Below, piece after piece: positions 51,456 to 60,996 of a stretch of DNA of 64,000 bases. The notes under the pieces are model-generated. The model ran no database searches. It saw nothing but the letters and a program-made list of their open reading frames with translations, and was not told the DNA's origin. The translations under genes were made by a program, and so were the position numbers. Origin of the DNA: Pontibacter flavimaris (GTDB lineage: Bacteria; Bacteroidota; Bacteroidia; Cytophagales; Hymenobacteraceae); the NCBI RefSeq assembly GCF_001907195.1, contig NZ_LVWA01000010.1, positions 310,001 through 374,000 of the forward strand, written 5' to 3'. The first letter of the stretch is position 1; the number at the start of each line of letters is the position of its first letter.

Positions 51456-52784
51456 ATGGAAGCAGCAGAAAGTTCGGGTAAGTTAGGGGGAATGTTCAGG
51501 GCCTTGCACTATCGCAACTACAGGCTCTTTTTTGTGGGGCAGGGAATTTCGCTTGTCGGCACCTGGATGCAGCAGATCGCGCTTAGCTGGCTCGTGTACC
51601 GCCTGACCGACTCGGTTTTCCTGCTCGGCGCCGTTACCTTCTCCAGCCAGATTCCCTCGTTTATACTTGGTCCTTTTGCCGGCGTGCTCGCCGATAAGTT
51701 TAACCGCCACAAGGTGCTGCTGGTCACGCAAACGCTCTCCATGGTGCAGGCATCCACGCTGGCGGCGCTGGTGCTGACCAATAGCATCGAAATATGGCAT
51801 ATCATGACGCTGAGTGCAATATTGGGCATCATTAACGGCTTTGACGTATCCACCCGGCAGGCCTTTGTGGTACAGATGGTGGATCGCCGCGAGGACCTGA
51901 GCAACGCCATCGCCCTGAACTCCTCGCTGTTCAACATGGCCCGGCTGGTGGGGCCTACCATTGCCGGCCTGCTCATCGCAGCGGTGGGCGAGGGGATGTG
52001 CATCCTGATCAACGCCGTCAGTTACATAGCGGTGCTGGCCTCGCTGCTGCTCATGCGCCTGAAGCCCTTTGAGCGGGTGCCGCAGCAGCACAAAGTATGG
52101 GCCTCGCTCCGGCACGGTTTCCAGTATGCTTTCGGGTTTGCGCCCATCCGCTCACTGATCATGATCGTGGCCTTGCTGAGCTTGTTTGGCATGCCGTTCA
52201 CGGTGCTGCTGCCCGTGTTTGCCCGCGACATCCTGCACGGCGGCGCCAATACGCTGGGCTACCTGATGGGGGCCTCCGGCCTGGGGGCACTGAGCGGGGC
52301 CCTGTTCCTGGCGCAACGGAAATCGGTGGTGGGTTTGGGGAAAGTCCTGCTGTTCACGATGACGCTCTTCGGGCTGGCCCTGATCGCCTTTTCCTTCTCC
52401 GAGGTGCTGTTGCTCTCGCTGGTGCTCATGCTCTTCACCGGTTTTGGAATGATCGTGACGATGGCCTCCTGCAACACGCTGCTGCAGACTTTAGTGGATG
52501 ACGATAAACGCGGCCGCGTGATGAGCCTTTACTCTACCGCTTTTATGGGAATGGCCCCGATCGGGAGTATGCTGGCGGGCTCGGTGGCCGAGATGATCGG
52601 GGTGGGGTATACCTTGGCGGGCTGCGGCTTTCTGTGTGCCCTCAGCATCATTCCTTTTGCTGTGCAAAGGCCGCGCCTGCGCAAAATGGTGCAGCCTATC
52701 TACGAGCGCCTGGGCATTGTGCCCGAGATCGCCACAGGCCTGCACACAGCCTCCAACCTCACCGCCCCGCCGGAAGAGCGGTAG
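51456..52784 (+). CDS. MFS transporter (EntS/DUF894-like)
   Basis: 442 residues with 12 predicted helices. The start LHYRNYRLFFVGQGISLVGTW then WMQQIALSWLVYRLT is characteristic of the MFS_3 / enterobactin-exporter-like branch; the loop signature GVLADKFNRHKVLL is present. The substrate cannot be inferred. An ATA-CTT pair at 51663 lies in the TATACTT motif. A perfect 18-bp hairpin follows the gene. Confidence 0.85.
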   Translation: MEAAESSGKLGGMFRALHYRNYRLFFVGQGISLVGTWMQQIALSWLVYRLTDSVFLLGAVTFSSQIPSFILGPFAGVLADKFNRHKVLLVTQTLSMVQASTLAALVLTNSIEIWHIMTLSAILGIINGFDVSTRQAFVVQMVDRREDLSNAIALNSSLFNMARLVGPTIAGLLIAAVGEGMCILINAVSYIAVLASLLLMRLKPFERVPQQHKVWASLRHGFQYAFGFAPIRSLIMIVALLSLFGMPFTVLLPVFARDILHGGANTLGYLMGASGLGALSGALFLAQRKSVVGLGKVLLFTMTLFGLALIAFSFSEVLLLSLVLMLFTGFGMIVTMASCNTLLQTLVDDDKRGRVMSLYSTAFMGMAPIGSMLAGSVAEMIGVGYTLAGCGFLCALSIIPFAVQRPRLRKMVQPIYERLGIVPEIATGLHTASNLTAPPEER

Positions 52785-52833
52785 TTTTTCGTTGTTAGTT
52801 ATTCGTTATTCGTTTTTGGTTTTGGGAGGAAGG

Positions 52834-52875
52834 GAAAGTATAAAAGCTGGCCGCAAAGCCAGCTTTTATACTTTC
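52834..52875. terminator. Bidirectional terminator with full AAGTATA arms
   Basis: GAAAGTATAAAAGCTGGC pairs perfectly with its complement (18 bp) around CGCAAA. The motif is part of the stem itself. Confidence 0.8.
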
Positions 52876-52965
52876 ATGTGATCGTGATTTTCCAATTGAT
52901 AGTTGGTTGCTACTCCTACCGCATCATACTTCTACTAACGGATAACGAGCAACGAATAACTAAAG

Positions 52966-55311
52966 CTACTTCTTCCGGATCTCCAGCTTTTCGCCGGCGC
53001 TTACCGCGAAGTCCGGCTTGTTGTTCCACTCCATGATATCCTTGATGGTCACGTCATACTTTCGGGAGATCTGGTACATGCTTTCGCCGGCGGCCACGGT
53101 GTGATAAATAACGCCGGAAGCGGTGTTGCCCGTTGCCGCAGGCTCGGCAGCAGCGGCAGGCGCAGCCGGGGCTTTTATACGCAGTTCCTGGCCCAGGCTC
53201 AGGCTGCTGCCCTGCAGGGTATTCCACTGGCGCAGCTGGTCTACCGACACGTTATACTTCCTGGAGATCTGGTACAGGGTTTCGCCGGCTGCTACCGTAT
53301 GAAAAGCGCTGCTGGTGGGGAGCAAGGTGGCCGGAACCTCTGCCGCATCCTCTGTAAACGGCGATTCGGCTGGCTGCTGCAGCGGCTCTACAATAAGGAG
53401 TTCCTGCCCCAGTTTCAGCGGCGCGTCGCCCAGTTTATTCCAGGTTACCAGGTCGTTTATACTTACGGCGTACATTCTGGAGATGGCCCACAGGCTTTCG
53501 CCCTGCTTCACGATGTGGGTGGTGGCGTTTGCTGTCGGTTGCTGTGCCGGGATCGTTTCGTTTGTGGCGGTGGCTGGCGCTTTTACCGGTGCGGCTGTTG
53601 CTGCTGCTGGCACTGGCGCTTCTGCTGCCTCCGCCTCTTCTGTCACAAACGGGTCTACCTCCGTGTCCGGGGCGGGCTCTAATTCGGGCTCCTGCGCAGG
53701 GAACTTCTCCTCTTCCTCAGTAGCTACCTCTTTTGCCTTGGCTGCCTCCGTTTTAGCTGCGCCCGGGTAAAGCGTAGGCTTTTCCGTGGCCGGGGTTTTA
53801 GGGGATGGGGCTGCTGCAACTGCTGCCTCTTCCACCAATACCGTTTCCTCCAACGCCTCCTCTTCAGGTGCTGCCTCTTCGGCAACAGGTGCGGCGGCCA
53901 CTACTTCCTCATGTTCAGGTTGCTCAGGCTGTGTCGTTCCTTTTAGCTTGTCAACCAGGCGGGTAAAGAAATTCCCTTTTGTAGGAGTTGATGCGGCTGT
54001 ACTTGCCACCGGCTCATACTTCTCTTTAGGTGCTGATGCGGTTTTCTGCTGGCTCGGGTCGCGTACTTCCACCGGGGTGTGGGCGGGGCGTCGCTTCTGC
54101 AGCCACAGCACGCGGCCCGGCACCGGCACCTCGTTGCGCTTCATGCGGTTCTTGAACAGCAGGTAGCTCAGGCGCACGCCATAATGCTGCGAAATCAGCT
54201 GCATCGTCTCGCCCGGCTGCACCACGTGGAACTCCGTGTCGGCGGTGGCGCGCTTGGGCTCGATGTAGTAAGCCTTGCCAGCCTCAATCTTGTCGAAGCT
54301 GTGCATGTCGTTATACTTCAGAAACTTGCGGGTGGAGATGCCTGCCTGCAGCGCCAGTTTGTCTTTGGTGTCCTTCTCGCGGGCCACGAGCGCGTTCAGG
54401 TTATTGCGCTTCACGATGGCGGCAGCGGCTTTGTTGGAGCTGCTCTGGCGCGGCAGGGTAGGCGTTGTTTCCCGGGTGGATGCCACCACGTTCAGGTCAT
54501 TGCCGTTGCGCACCGGGATCATCACGTAGTAATCCTTATCCGAGGGGATGGAGTTGCCCAGCAGCCACTTGTTATACTTCTCCAGCTCGCTGTAATCGGT
54601 CTTGGTGGCCACGGCAATCTCCGTGAGGCTTTGGCCCGGGTTGGCACGCAGCTCGCGCAGCGACACGGCCGGCGGGTTGGCCTTGCCTACAAAGGCATCA
54701 TAGGCCACCTTGTGCGCCAGAAAGGTCAGGATGTACTCATTTGTCCTTTCGGTGATGTCCATCTGCCTGGCCCCGCTGTCGGATGGCTTGGTGTAGGCCT
54801 TGGCGCCGGTATAGCCCAGGTAGTAGGAGAGCAGCGAGTTAAGCCAGTTGTTGTAGTAGTTGTTGCTTCGCTTAAAGTACTTGGCGGCACCGCGGCTGGC
54901 CTCCACAATGTGGCGGCGCTCGTCCACGTGGCGGTCCATGCGCAGGTTAAAGTCCAGGGCAGCCTCGCGCTTAAACTGCCAGTAGCCCACCGCGTTGGAG
55001 GTGGACACGGCATCGCCGATCAGGCCGCTTTCCTGCAGGGCCAGGTATTTGTAATCGTCCGGAACGCCTTCCTCCTGAAACACGCGCTCTATTATAGGAA
55101 AGTAGGCGTCTGCCAAATCCACCTTCATCTGGAAGTATAACTGGCTGCGCTGCAGGGCATCTACCTTTTTCTGGATCTCGGCCTGGGCCCTGTTGTTGAG
55201 CTTGAGGTGGATCTCGGCAAAGTAGATGTTGTGGGGTACGGTGATACCCTGTGCCAGTGCCAGCAGGGGCAACAGCAGGAGCGCAAGGAATGTGGCAACG
55301 GATTTCCTCAT
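52966..55311 (-). CDS. Lytic transglycosylase with several LysM repeats (MltD-like)
   Basis: 781 residues: signal peptide (FLALLLLPLLALAQG), a transglycosylase domain (residues about 70-190, with YLALQESGLIGDAVSTSNAV then GYWQFKREAA, the Glu of ALQESG being catalytic), a first LysM (HVVQPGETMQLISQHYGV), a low-complexity Ala/Pro/Glu linker of about 200 residues, and three more LysM repeats (HIVKQGESLWAISRMYAV, HTVAAGETLYQISRKYNV, HTVAAGESMYQISRKYDV). Two weaker repeats may precede the first. It cleaves peptidoglycan glycan strands while held by the LysM domains. Confidence 0.88.
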   Translation of the reverse strand: MRKSVATFLALLLLPLLALAQGITVPHNIYFAEIHLKLNNRAQAEIQKKVDALQRSQLYFQMKVDLADAYFPIIERVFQEEGVPDDYKYLALQESGLIGDAVSTSNAVGYWQFKREAALDFNLRMDRHVDERRHIVEASRGAAKYFKRSNNYYNNWLNSLLSYYLGYTGAKAYTKPSDSGARQMDITERTNEYILTFLAHKVAYDAFVGKANPPAVSLRELRANPGQSLTEIAVATKTDYSELEKYNKWLLGNSIPSDKDYYVMIPVRNGNDLNVVASTRETTPTLPRQSSSNKAAAAIVKRNNLNALVAREKDTKDKLALQAGISTRKFLKYNDMHSFDKIEAGKAYYIEPKRATADTEFHVVQPGETMQLISQHYGVRLSYLLFKNRMKRNEVPVPGRVLWLQKRRPAHTPVEVRDPSQQKTASAPKEKYEPVASTAASTPTKGNFFTRLVDKLKGTTQPEQPEHEEVVAAAPVAEEAAPEEEALEETVLVEEAAVAAAPSPKTPATEKPTLYPGAAKTEAAKAKEVATEEEEKFPAQEPELEPAPDTEVDPFVTEEAEAAEAPVPAAATAAPVKAPATATNETIPAQQPTANATTHIVKQGESLWAISRMYAVSINDLVTWNKLGDAPLKLGQELLIVEPLQQPAESPFTEDAAEVPATLLPTSSAFHTVAAGETLYQISRKYNVSVDQLRQWNTLQGSSLSLGQELRIKAPAAPAAAAEPAATGNTASGVIYHTVAAGESMYQISRKYDVTIKDIMEWNNKPDFAVSAGEKLEIRKK

Positions 55312-55572
55312 GACGGGAGACGCTTAAGTTTGATGAACTGTGATACGGAGGCTCTACTTCCTGTTGAGTTAACAATAGATAAATGTCTATATGTTAATGT
55401 GTTCAGGATAGAATATAGCTAATGCAAAATTAACGGAAAAAGCTTCGTATTCTAAAACGCCCCACCAAGTTCCTTCATTATTTTTTCGGGCCGGAAAGTA
55501 TAAATATTTCTTTGGCAGGACGGGCGGGGGCTAAGCTGCAGAAGTTTAGCAGGTTAGCGTAAAAGAAACAAA
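55312..55572. other. Intergenic region before the transglycosylase gene
   Basis: AT-rich promoter region for the minus-strand transglycosylase gene plus one AAGTATAAA site at 55496. No gene. Confidence 0.4.
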
Positions 55573-55597
55573 AAAGAGAGACCCGCAGCCTCTCTTT
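55573..55597 (-). terminator. Terminator after the O-methyltransferase gene
   Basis: AAAGAGAG / CTCTCTTT with a 9-base loop and a T run on the minus strand. Confidence 0.7.
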
Positions 55598-55620
55598 ATA
55601 CATTGCCGTAGGTTATACTT

Positions 55621-56265
55621 TTACTTTTTCCGGGCGATCATCAACCCGTCGCGCACGGGCAGCAGGATGTTCTCCACGCGCTCGTCCTGGTGCACGTGCC
55701 GGTTAAAGTCCAGCATAGCCTGGGTGTCCTCGTCGAGTTTCTTGCGGTATTTCTCCAGCACCTTGCCGCTCCAGAGCACGTTATCGGCAATAATATAGCC
55801 GCCGGGGCGCACTTTGTCTATCACCATGTCGTAGTAGCGGCCATAGTTGATCTTATCGGCGTCGATGAACACCAGGTCGAACACGGCCTCTATCGTGGGT
55901 ACGATCTCCAGCGCATTGCCAATGTACAGTTTTATACTTTCGCCGTAACCCGACTCGGCAAAATAGCCGCGCACGCGCTCCTCCAGCTCCTCGTTTATAT
56001 CCACGGTGTGCAGGGTGCCGCCCGGCTGCAGCCCCTCGGCCATGCAGAGCGCCGAGTAGCCGGTGTACGTGCCGATCTCCAGGATCTGCTGCGGCTGTAT
56101 CATTTTAGAGTACATGGCCAGCAAACGCCCCTGCAGGTGCCCCGAGAGCATGCGCGGCCGCATCACGCTCAGGTGCGTCTGGCGGTTTATCTTGTGCAGC
56201 AGCTCACTCTCCGGCGAGGTATGGTCCTCGGAATAGCGCAGCAGGTCTTCGTCTATAAATTCCAT
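55621..56265 (-). CDS. SAM-dependent O-methyltransferase (catechol-type)
   Basis: 214 residues of the O-methyltransferase family 3. Motifs: the SAM loop ILEIGTYTGYSALCMAEGL, then VFDLVFIDADKINYGRYYDM with the metal-binding Asp, and IIADNVLWSGKV. It methylates a catechol-like or caffeoyl-CoA-like hydroxyl; the substrate is unknown. Single gene with its own terminator. Confidence 0.88.
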   Translation of the reverse strand: MEFIDEDLLRYSEDHTSPESELLHKINRQTHLSVMRPRMLSGHLQGRLLAMYSKMIQPQQILEIGTYTGYSALCMAEGLQPGGTLHTVDINEELEERVRGYFAESGYGESIKLYIGNALEIVPTIEAVFDLVFIDADKINYGRYYDMVIDKVRPGGYIIADNVLWSGKVLEKYRKKLDEDTQAMLDFNRHVHQDERVENILLPVRDGLMIARKK

Positions 56266-56363
56266 ATGTCAGATTTGAAGATTTGAAAATGTGCTGATTT
56301 GAAAATGCACCAGGCAATTTCTCCCTCCTAATTATTAATTCTTCATTCTTAATTGTAGCTCCG

Positions 56364-57596
56364 CTACGCAGGCACGTAATTCAGGATGCTCAGGTTTTCT
56401 TCGCGCAGCACGTCGTTGGCAATGTCCATCAGGTCGAGTGCCTCTATACTTTTGATCTTGTCGAAAATCTCGTTCAGCGACTCTACCTTGTCCTGGTCCA
56501 GTATACTTTTGCCGAGCATCATCATCAGGCCCATGTTGCTTTCCTCGGCCATGGCCAGCTGCCCCATCAGCTGCTCCTTGGCCGTGTGCAACTGCAGCGA
56601 GCCCAGTTGCTTTTCACGCAGCTTCTTCAGCTCCTTCATCACCAGCGAGGTGGTACGCTTGAGCTGCTTTTTCTCGGTGCCGAAGTAGATGCTGAGCAAG
56701 CCGGTATCAATGTAGGTGGCGTAGTTGGAGTCGATTGTGTAGACCAGCCCGTGTTTTTCGCGCACGGCCAGGTTCAGGCGCGAGTTCATGCCCGGGCCGC
56801 CCAGCAGGTTGTTGAGCATAAAGAACGGGATGCGGCGATCGTCGTCCAGGGCGTAGGCGGGGCAACCGATCACGCAGTGCGCCTGTGAGATTGGCTTCTC
56901 GATGGTGACGGCCTGTGGCGTATAGCCGGTAAACGGCACGCGCTCGCGGTGTTTTTTTATACTTGGGATGCCGCTGAGGTACTTCTCGGCCAGCTTCAGC
57001 ACCTTCTCGAACGGCAGGTTGCTCACCGAGCAGAACACCAGCGCGTCGGTGCTCAGGTTGCGCTCTATAAATCCCCTGAAATCCTTTTTCTGGAAGTTCG
57101 ACACACTCTCCCTGGTGCCCAGGATGTTGTTGCCCAGCGGGTGCCCGTCGAACACCACGGCGTCAAACTCATCCACGATGGCCTCCTCGGGCGTGTCGAG
57201 GTACATGGCCATCTCCTCCAGGATCACGCCGCGCTCCTTCTCGATCTCCTTCTCCGGGAAAACGGAGTGGAAGGTAATATCGGTGAGCAACTCAAACGAT
57301 TTCTCGAAGTGCTTGTCCAGCACGGAGCTGTAAAAGCAGATCTTCTCCTTGGTGGTGTAGGCGTTCAATTCGCCGCCCACGGTCTCCAGGCGGTTTAGGA
57401 TGTGGAACGACTTGCGTTTTAGGGTACCCTTGAAGGCCATGTGCTCCCAGAAGTGGGCCAGGCCCTGCTCCTGCGGCAGCTCATCGCGGCTGCCAATGTC
57501 CATCACGAAGCCGCTGTGGGCTATCTTGGTGTGCAGCACCTGCTTGTGTACCACCCGTATTCCGTTCTCTAAAGTATGAATATGATAATCAGGCAT
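56364..57596 (-). CDS. M16-family zinc peptidase (insulinase-like)
   Basis: 410 residues. The inverted zinc motif HxxEH is H48-F-W-E51-H52 in GLAHFWEHMAFKGT, with the third ligand Glu in the later helix VILEEMAMYLDTPEE. The C-terminal half is the inactive homologous domain. The size matches the single-chain 400-residue M16 peptidases that work as dimers. Its partner or substrate is unknown; a 98-bp gap separates it from the O-methyltransferase gene. Confidence 0.9.
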   Translation of the reverse strand: MPDYHIHTLENGIRVVHKQVLHTKIAHSGFVMDIGSRDELPQEQGLAHFWEHMAFKGTLKRKSFHILNRLETVGGELNAYTTKEKICFYSSVLDKHFEKSFELLTDITFHSVFPEKEIEKERGVILEEMAMYLDTPEEAIVDEFDAVVFDGHPLGNNILGTRESVSNFQKKDFRGFIERNLSTDALVFCSVSNLPFEKVLKLAEKYLSGIPSIKKHRERVPFTGYTPQAVTIEKPISQAHCVIGCPAYALDDDRRIPFFMLNNLLGGPGMNSRLNLAVREKHGLVYTIDSNYATYIDTGLLSIYFGTEKKQLKRTTSLVMKELKKLREKQLGSLQLHTAKEQLMGQLAMAEESNMGLMMMLGKSILDQDKVESLNEIFDKIKSIEALDLMDIANDVLREENLSILNYVPA

Positions 57597-57679
57597 TCCA
57601 TTCTGAAATTAGCCTGCAAAGGTACGCAAAAAGTACCGGACTTTCCGGGGAAGGGGGAGGTTGTTGCGGACGGGGAAAT

Positions 57680-57928
57680 GTAAACACCACCCCAGTCCCT
57701 CTGCTTTCACCCCTCCCCAACCCTCCCCTAAAAACAGGGGAGGGAGCTTTGCAATACCGGGTCCAACCACCCCAGCCCCTCCTTAGCCAAGGAGGGGAGC
57801 CTGTTGTTACTCATGTCAAAGTATAAGTTTCATAGGCGCTGTCCTCGCGCGAACAGGTCGCGACCTGTCCCTACAAAGTATGAACCTACCCCACTGGAGA
57901 AGAGAATTCTGCACTTATTATACTTTAT
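57680..57928. repeat. Dispersed-repeat array, left part
   Basis: Includes CCCTCCCCT-AAAAAC-AGGGGAGGG (57721-57744), CCCCTCCTTAGCCAAGGAGGGG (57776-57797), an AAGTATAAG site, and the ACAGGTCGCGACCTGT palindrome (57853-57868) followed by CCCTACAAAGTAT. The units are in the same order as at 35838-35940. Confidence 0.8.
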
Positions 57929-57998
57929 TGTCATCTCGAGCAGGGCGAGAGATCTATCGGGAATTCTATAGAGATCTCTCCCGATGGTCGAGATGACA
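57929..57998. repeat. 70-bp imperfect palindrome
   Basis: Outer arms TGTCATCTCGA / TCGAGATGACA with further inner pairing (GGGCGAGAGATC / GATCTCTCCC). It has no counterpart in the copy at 35.8-40.4 kb. Confidence 0.75.
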
Positions 57999-58260
57999 GC
58001 AAGGCAGCGGCTATCGAATCTGATCCCAGTCCTTGGGTTGAGCGCCTTGTGAGATCCGGTGCCCGTCAAGGGCAGCCGTAGCGCAGCGGAGGCAGGAGGG
58101 AACGCAGCGCGATGCCCGAAGGCGAGCCCTCTCGGGCTTGAGAGCACCAAAGTATGAGATGCAACTATGGGCTTGTGGGAACTAGAGGATCAGCGGAAGC
58201 TAATAAGTATAGCTTGTGTCAAGTAAAAGGAAGCAGCGGCTAGGAAAGTATGGCCGAAGT
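57999..58260. repeat. Dispersed-repeat array, right part
   Basis: Counterpart of 40108-40370. Shared strings: ATCTGATCCCAG, TTGGGTTGAGCGCC, GCGCGATGCCCGAAGGCGAG, AAGTATAGCTTG. No open frame is conserved between the two copies. Confidence 0.75.
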
Positions 58261-58500
58261 ATAACTAATGGGCTACTTATGAGAGCAGCCCGATAGGAGG
58301 ATGGATAAGTTGATGTGACTTGCCCACAAGATCCTTCCAGGATGACAAAATGGAGTGAGGGCAGGGCTCACTTTATACTTAGCAGGTATAAACGCAAGTA
58401 TAGAAGTATAAACCGGGGCAAGTATAAACAACAACCGGCTCAAGTATAAAAGTATAGCCCAAGTATAGCGTATAGTTGCAAGTATACTTCTATGCCTCAG
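58261..58500. repeat. AAGTATA-rich intergenic stretch
   Basis: 58371-58490 holds seven AAGTATA and two TATACTT, among them AAGTATACTT near 58479. It lies downstream of the minus-strand lipoprotein gene. Confidence 0.7.
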
Positions 58501-58504
58501 CGTG

Positions 58505-59290
58505 CTACCGCTTCTTCTCCAAGCCGCCCACATTAATCACAAAACCAACCGCGAATACCGAGTAAGCCGCCGTTAGCGTGTCGCGGTTCTTCAGGCCGAT
58601 GGTGGTGCCGCTGGTGTACTGCAGCTGCACCGACGGGTTCAGGGTGAGGCGGGTGTAGAAGATCGGCTCCAGGAAAATGTTGTCCTCCTCCTGGCCCGGC
58701 ACGTTGTTCAACGAATACTCGTGCATGTTGAGATAGCTGGCGCGCAGGGCGGTGCCGTAGTTCAGCGGAAAATCCCGGTTCAGCAGCCGCAGCGATTTTT
58801 TTCGTTTAGAGGTGAAGTTCACCTGCAGAAAGTACTTGCTGAAGTTGGCATCGTGGCGCTCGTAGCTCATCTCGCCGGTCTCGCTGTCTTCCTCTTTCTC
58901 CGTGCGCTCCGAGCTGCCTCCCCCAATGCCGCCGTAGATCTCCAGGATGCGGTTGCTCTCAGGTCCAAACGTGGTGTAGTAACCGCCGGCAGCCTCCAGA
59001 AGGTTGTGGCGCATATCGCGCTTGCGGCGCTCAGTGCTCAGCATGGATCCGTTCAGGAGCACGGCAAAATGGTCGGACACGGCGTAGGCGGTGTTAAACG
59101 TGATGTTGCCCTTCGGTGTCACATGGCCGCCGGCGCTCAGCTCGCCTTTCTGGGTGAACATCGGCACGTTGGGCACATTGGGCATGTAGGCGGAGGTGCC
59201 GCAACCGGCCAGCAGCAGGGGCAGGACCAGCAATGCCGTAAGCTGTTTTATACTTTTAAAAAAGGGGAGAGCGGTAAAGGGTGTATTCAT
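58505..59290 (-). CDS. Lipoprotein of unknown function
   Basis: 261 residues. A signal peptide with lipobox LLLAGC is followed by PNVPNVPMF and a beta-rich body (GGHVTPKGNITFNTAYAVSD, EIYGGIGGGSSERTEKEEDS, FLQVNFTSKRK) ending in a strand typical of outer-membrane beta proteins (VFAVGFVINVGG). It may be a small surface or beta-barrel-like protein. Family not recognised. Confidence 0.65.
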   Translation of the reverse strand: MNTPFTALPFFKSIKQLTALLVLPLLLAGCGTSAYMPNVPNVPMFTQKGELSAGGHVTPKGNITFNTAYAVSDHFAVLLNGSMLSTERRKRDMRHNLLEAAGGYYTTFGPESNRILEIYGGIGGGSSERTEKEEDSETGEMSYERHDANFSKYFLQVNFTSKRKKSLRLLNRDFPLNYGTALRASYLNMHEYSLNNVPGQEEDNIFLEPIFYTRLTLNPSVQLQYTSGTTIGLKNRDTLTAAYSVFAVGFVINVGGLEKKR

Positions 59291-59439
59291 AAAATGATAT
59301 TCTGCACAGCAAAGTCTGCCAACTTAAAGAATGCATGGTGTATTCACAAGCAAGAAACGATAGATTTAGTGAAATATTCAGATTACTAAGTTAAAAGCGC
59401 CGGCCTGGTATTGCATTTTTAAGTAAGGCCGGTTTCGTG

Positions 59440-59447
59440 TAGTTTTG
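59440..59447 (+). promoter_or_regulatory. Possible -7 box before the GT9 gene
   Basis: TAGTTTTG matches TAnnTTTG but ends 8 bp before the ATG, which would leave almost no leader. Confidence 0.3.
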
Positions 59448-59455
59448 TCGTCAGC

Positions 59456-60472
59456 ATGGATAAAATACTCATCATACAAACGGCTTTCCTGGGGGACGTG
59501 GTGCTGGCGACGGCGCTGGTGGAGAAACTACACACCTACTACCCGGAGGCCCGACTCGATTTCCTGCTGCGCAAGGGCAACGAGGGACTGTTGAAGGACC
59601 ACCCGCTGCTGCGCCAGGTGCTGGTCTGGAACAAGCAGGAAGGCAAGTATAAAAGCCTGATGCGGCTGCTCTCCCAGATCCGCGCCGAGAAGTATGATCT
59701 GGTAGTAAACGTGCAGCGCTTCGGGGCCACCGGCCTGCTGACCGCTTTCTCGGGTGCCAGAGAGACCGTGGGCTTCGAGAAAAATCCGTTCTCGCGCCTT
59801 TTCACCCGCCGCTACGTGCACGATGTGAAATCGGGCACGCACGAAGTGGAGCGCAACAACATGCTCATCCAAAGTATAACCAACGCCATCCCGGCCAAGC
59901 CGAAGCTCTACCCCAGCCAGGTTGATTTTGCCAAGGTGGAGCAGTGGAAGCAGGAGCCCTTTATCTGCATGGCGCCTACCTCGGTGTGGTTCACCAAGCA
60001 GTACCCGCAGGAACAGTGGGTGACGCTAATCAACAGCCTCGACCCTAAGTATAAAGTATACCTGCTCGGTTCGCCTGCCGATAAGCAGCACTGCGACGAG
60101 ATCATCAGCCAAAGTATAAGCCAGCGCGTGGAGAACCTCTGTGGGCAGCTGAACCTGCTGCAGTCGGCGGCCCTGATGCGCGACGCCGTGCTGAATTATG
60201 TGAACGACTCCGGCCCAATGCACCTGGCCTCTGCCTTGAATGCCCCCACCTGCGCCATTTACTGCTCCACGGTGCCGCGCTTCGGCTTCGGCCCGCTGGC
60301 CGACTTTGCCGAGGTGGTAGAGCGCCAGGAGCCGCTGTACTGCCGCCCCTGCGGTTTGCACGGCTACAAAGCCTGCCCCGAGGGCCACTTTAAATGCGCC
60401 CGCGAGATCCGGAATGAGCAGCTGCTGGAGGTGTTGAGAGTTGGGGAGTTAGAGAGTTGGAGAGTTCTATGA
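59456..60472 (+). CDS. Glycosyltransferase family 9 (heptosyltransferase-like)
   Basis: 338 residues of GT-B fold. Starts KILIIQTAFLGDVVLATALV, the GT9 N-terminal signature, and has the donor-side motif NDSGPMHLASALNAPTCAIY. Members add heptose or a similar sugar to the lipopolysaccharide inner core. Near the end CRPCGLHGYKACPEGHFKCA carries several Cys. The last residues, GELESWRVL, are encoded by a GAGAGTTGG-like low-complexity repeat, so the C-terminus seems extended by repeat sequence. The next gene begins 1 bp after the stop. Confidence 0.88.
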   Translation: MDKILIIQTAFLGDVVLATALVEKLHTYYPEARLDFLLRKGNEGLLKDHPLLRQVLVWNKQEGKYKSLMRLLSQIRAEKYDLVVNVQRFGATGLLTAFSGARETVGFEKNPFSRLFTRRYVHDVKSGTHEVERNNMLIQSITNAIPAKPKLYPSQVDFAKVEQWKQEPFICMAPTSVWFTKQYPQEQWVTLINSLDPKYKVYLLGSPADKQHCDEIISQSISQRVENLCGQLNLLQSAALMRDAVLNYVNDSGPMHLASALNAPTCAIYCSTVPRFGFGPLADFAEVVERQEPLYCRPCGLHGYKACPEGHFKCAREIRNEQLLEVLRVGELESWRVL

Positions 60473-60473
60473 C

Positions 60474-60923
60474 ATGAAACAGCTTCTGCTAGCCTTGCTT
60501 TTCTGCTTCTCAACCGGATTGTTGTTTGGGCAAAGTGTTTCTTCGGGGACTCCTTTGATGATGCCGTATGAGCAAAACCAGGAGTGGGCCAGCACACTAA
60601 AAGCTTTGGATAAAGGTGATCAATGGGCAATGATTAGTGAGCGGTTTTTTGAATTTGAGGCTGTAGGCGAGACCTTAGAAAAAGAAGAATTGTATGTTCC
60701 ATTTTTGATTATTGATGGAATAGCGCCCCATGTGGCAACATTAAGTATGAGTACCAGAAGTAAAGTGCGTGATATAATAAGAGATGATGGAATAAAAGAA
60801 GTCCTGGTGGTAGATAAAGAGCCAGAAACGTGGTATGCTAATAAGGTATTTGCTGGAATCGTTTTAATAACACTGAACAACCGGAAGACATCAAAGAAGC
60901 TACTCAAGCTTTTAACAAAGTAG
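60474..60923 (+). CDS. Small exported hypothetical protein
   Basis: 149 residues with a signal peptide (QLLLALLFCFSTGLLFGQ). The mature part includes PFLIIDGIAPHVATL and a C-terminal AGIVLITLNNRKTSKKLLKL. It is AT-rich against GC-rich neighbours, which hints at later gain. No family recognised. It follows the GT9 gene by 1 bp, probably in one transcript. Confidence 0.55.
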   Translation: MKQLLLALLFCFSTGLLFGQSVSSGTPLMMPYEQNQEWASTLKALDKGDQWAMISERFFEFEAVGETLEKEELYVPFLIIDGIAPHVATLSMSTRSKVRDIIRDDGIKEVLVVDKEPETWYANKVFAGIVLITLNNRKTSKKLLKLLTK

Positions 60924-60996
60924 CACTTCATCCACTCCTCATCCACTCCTTCAAAACTCAGTCACTCACTCAAAATTCCCCCCTCCACATACTATA

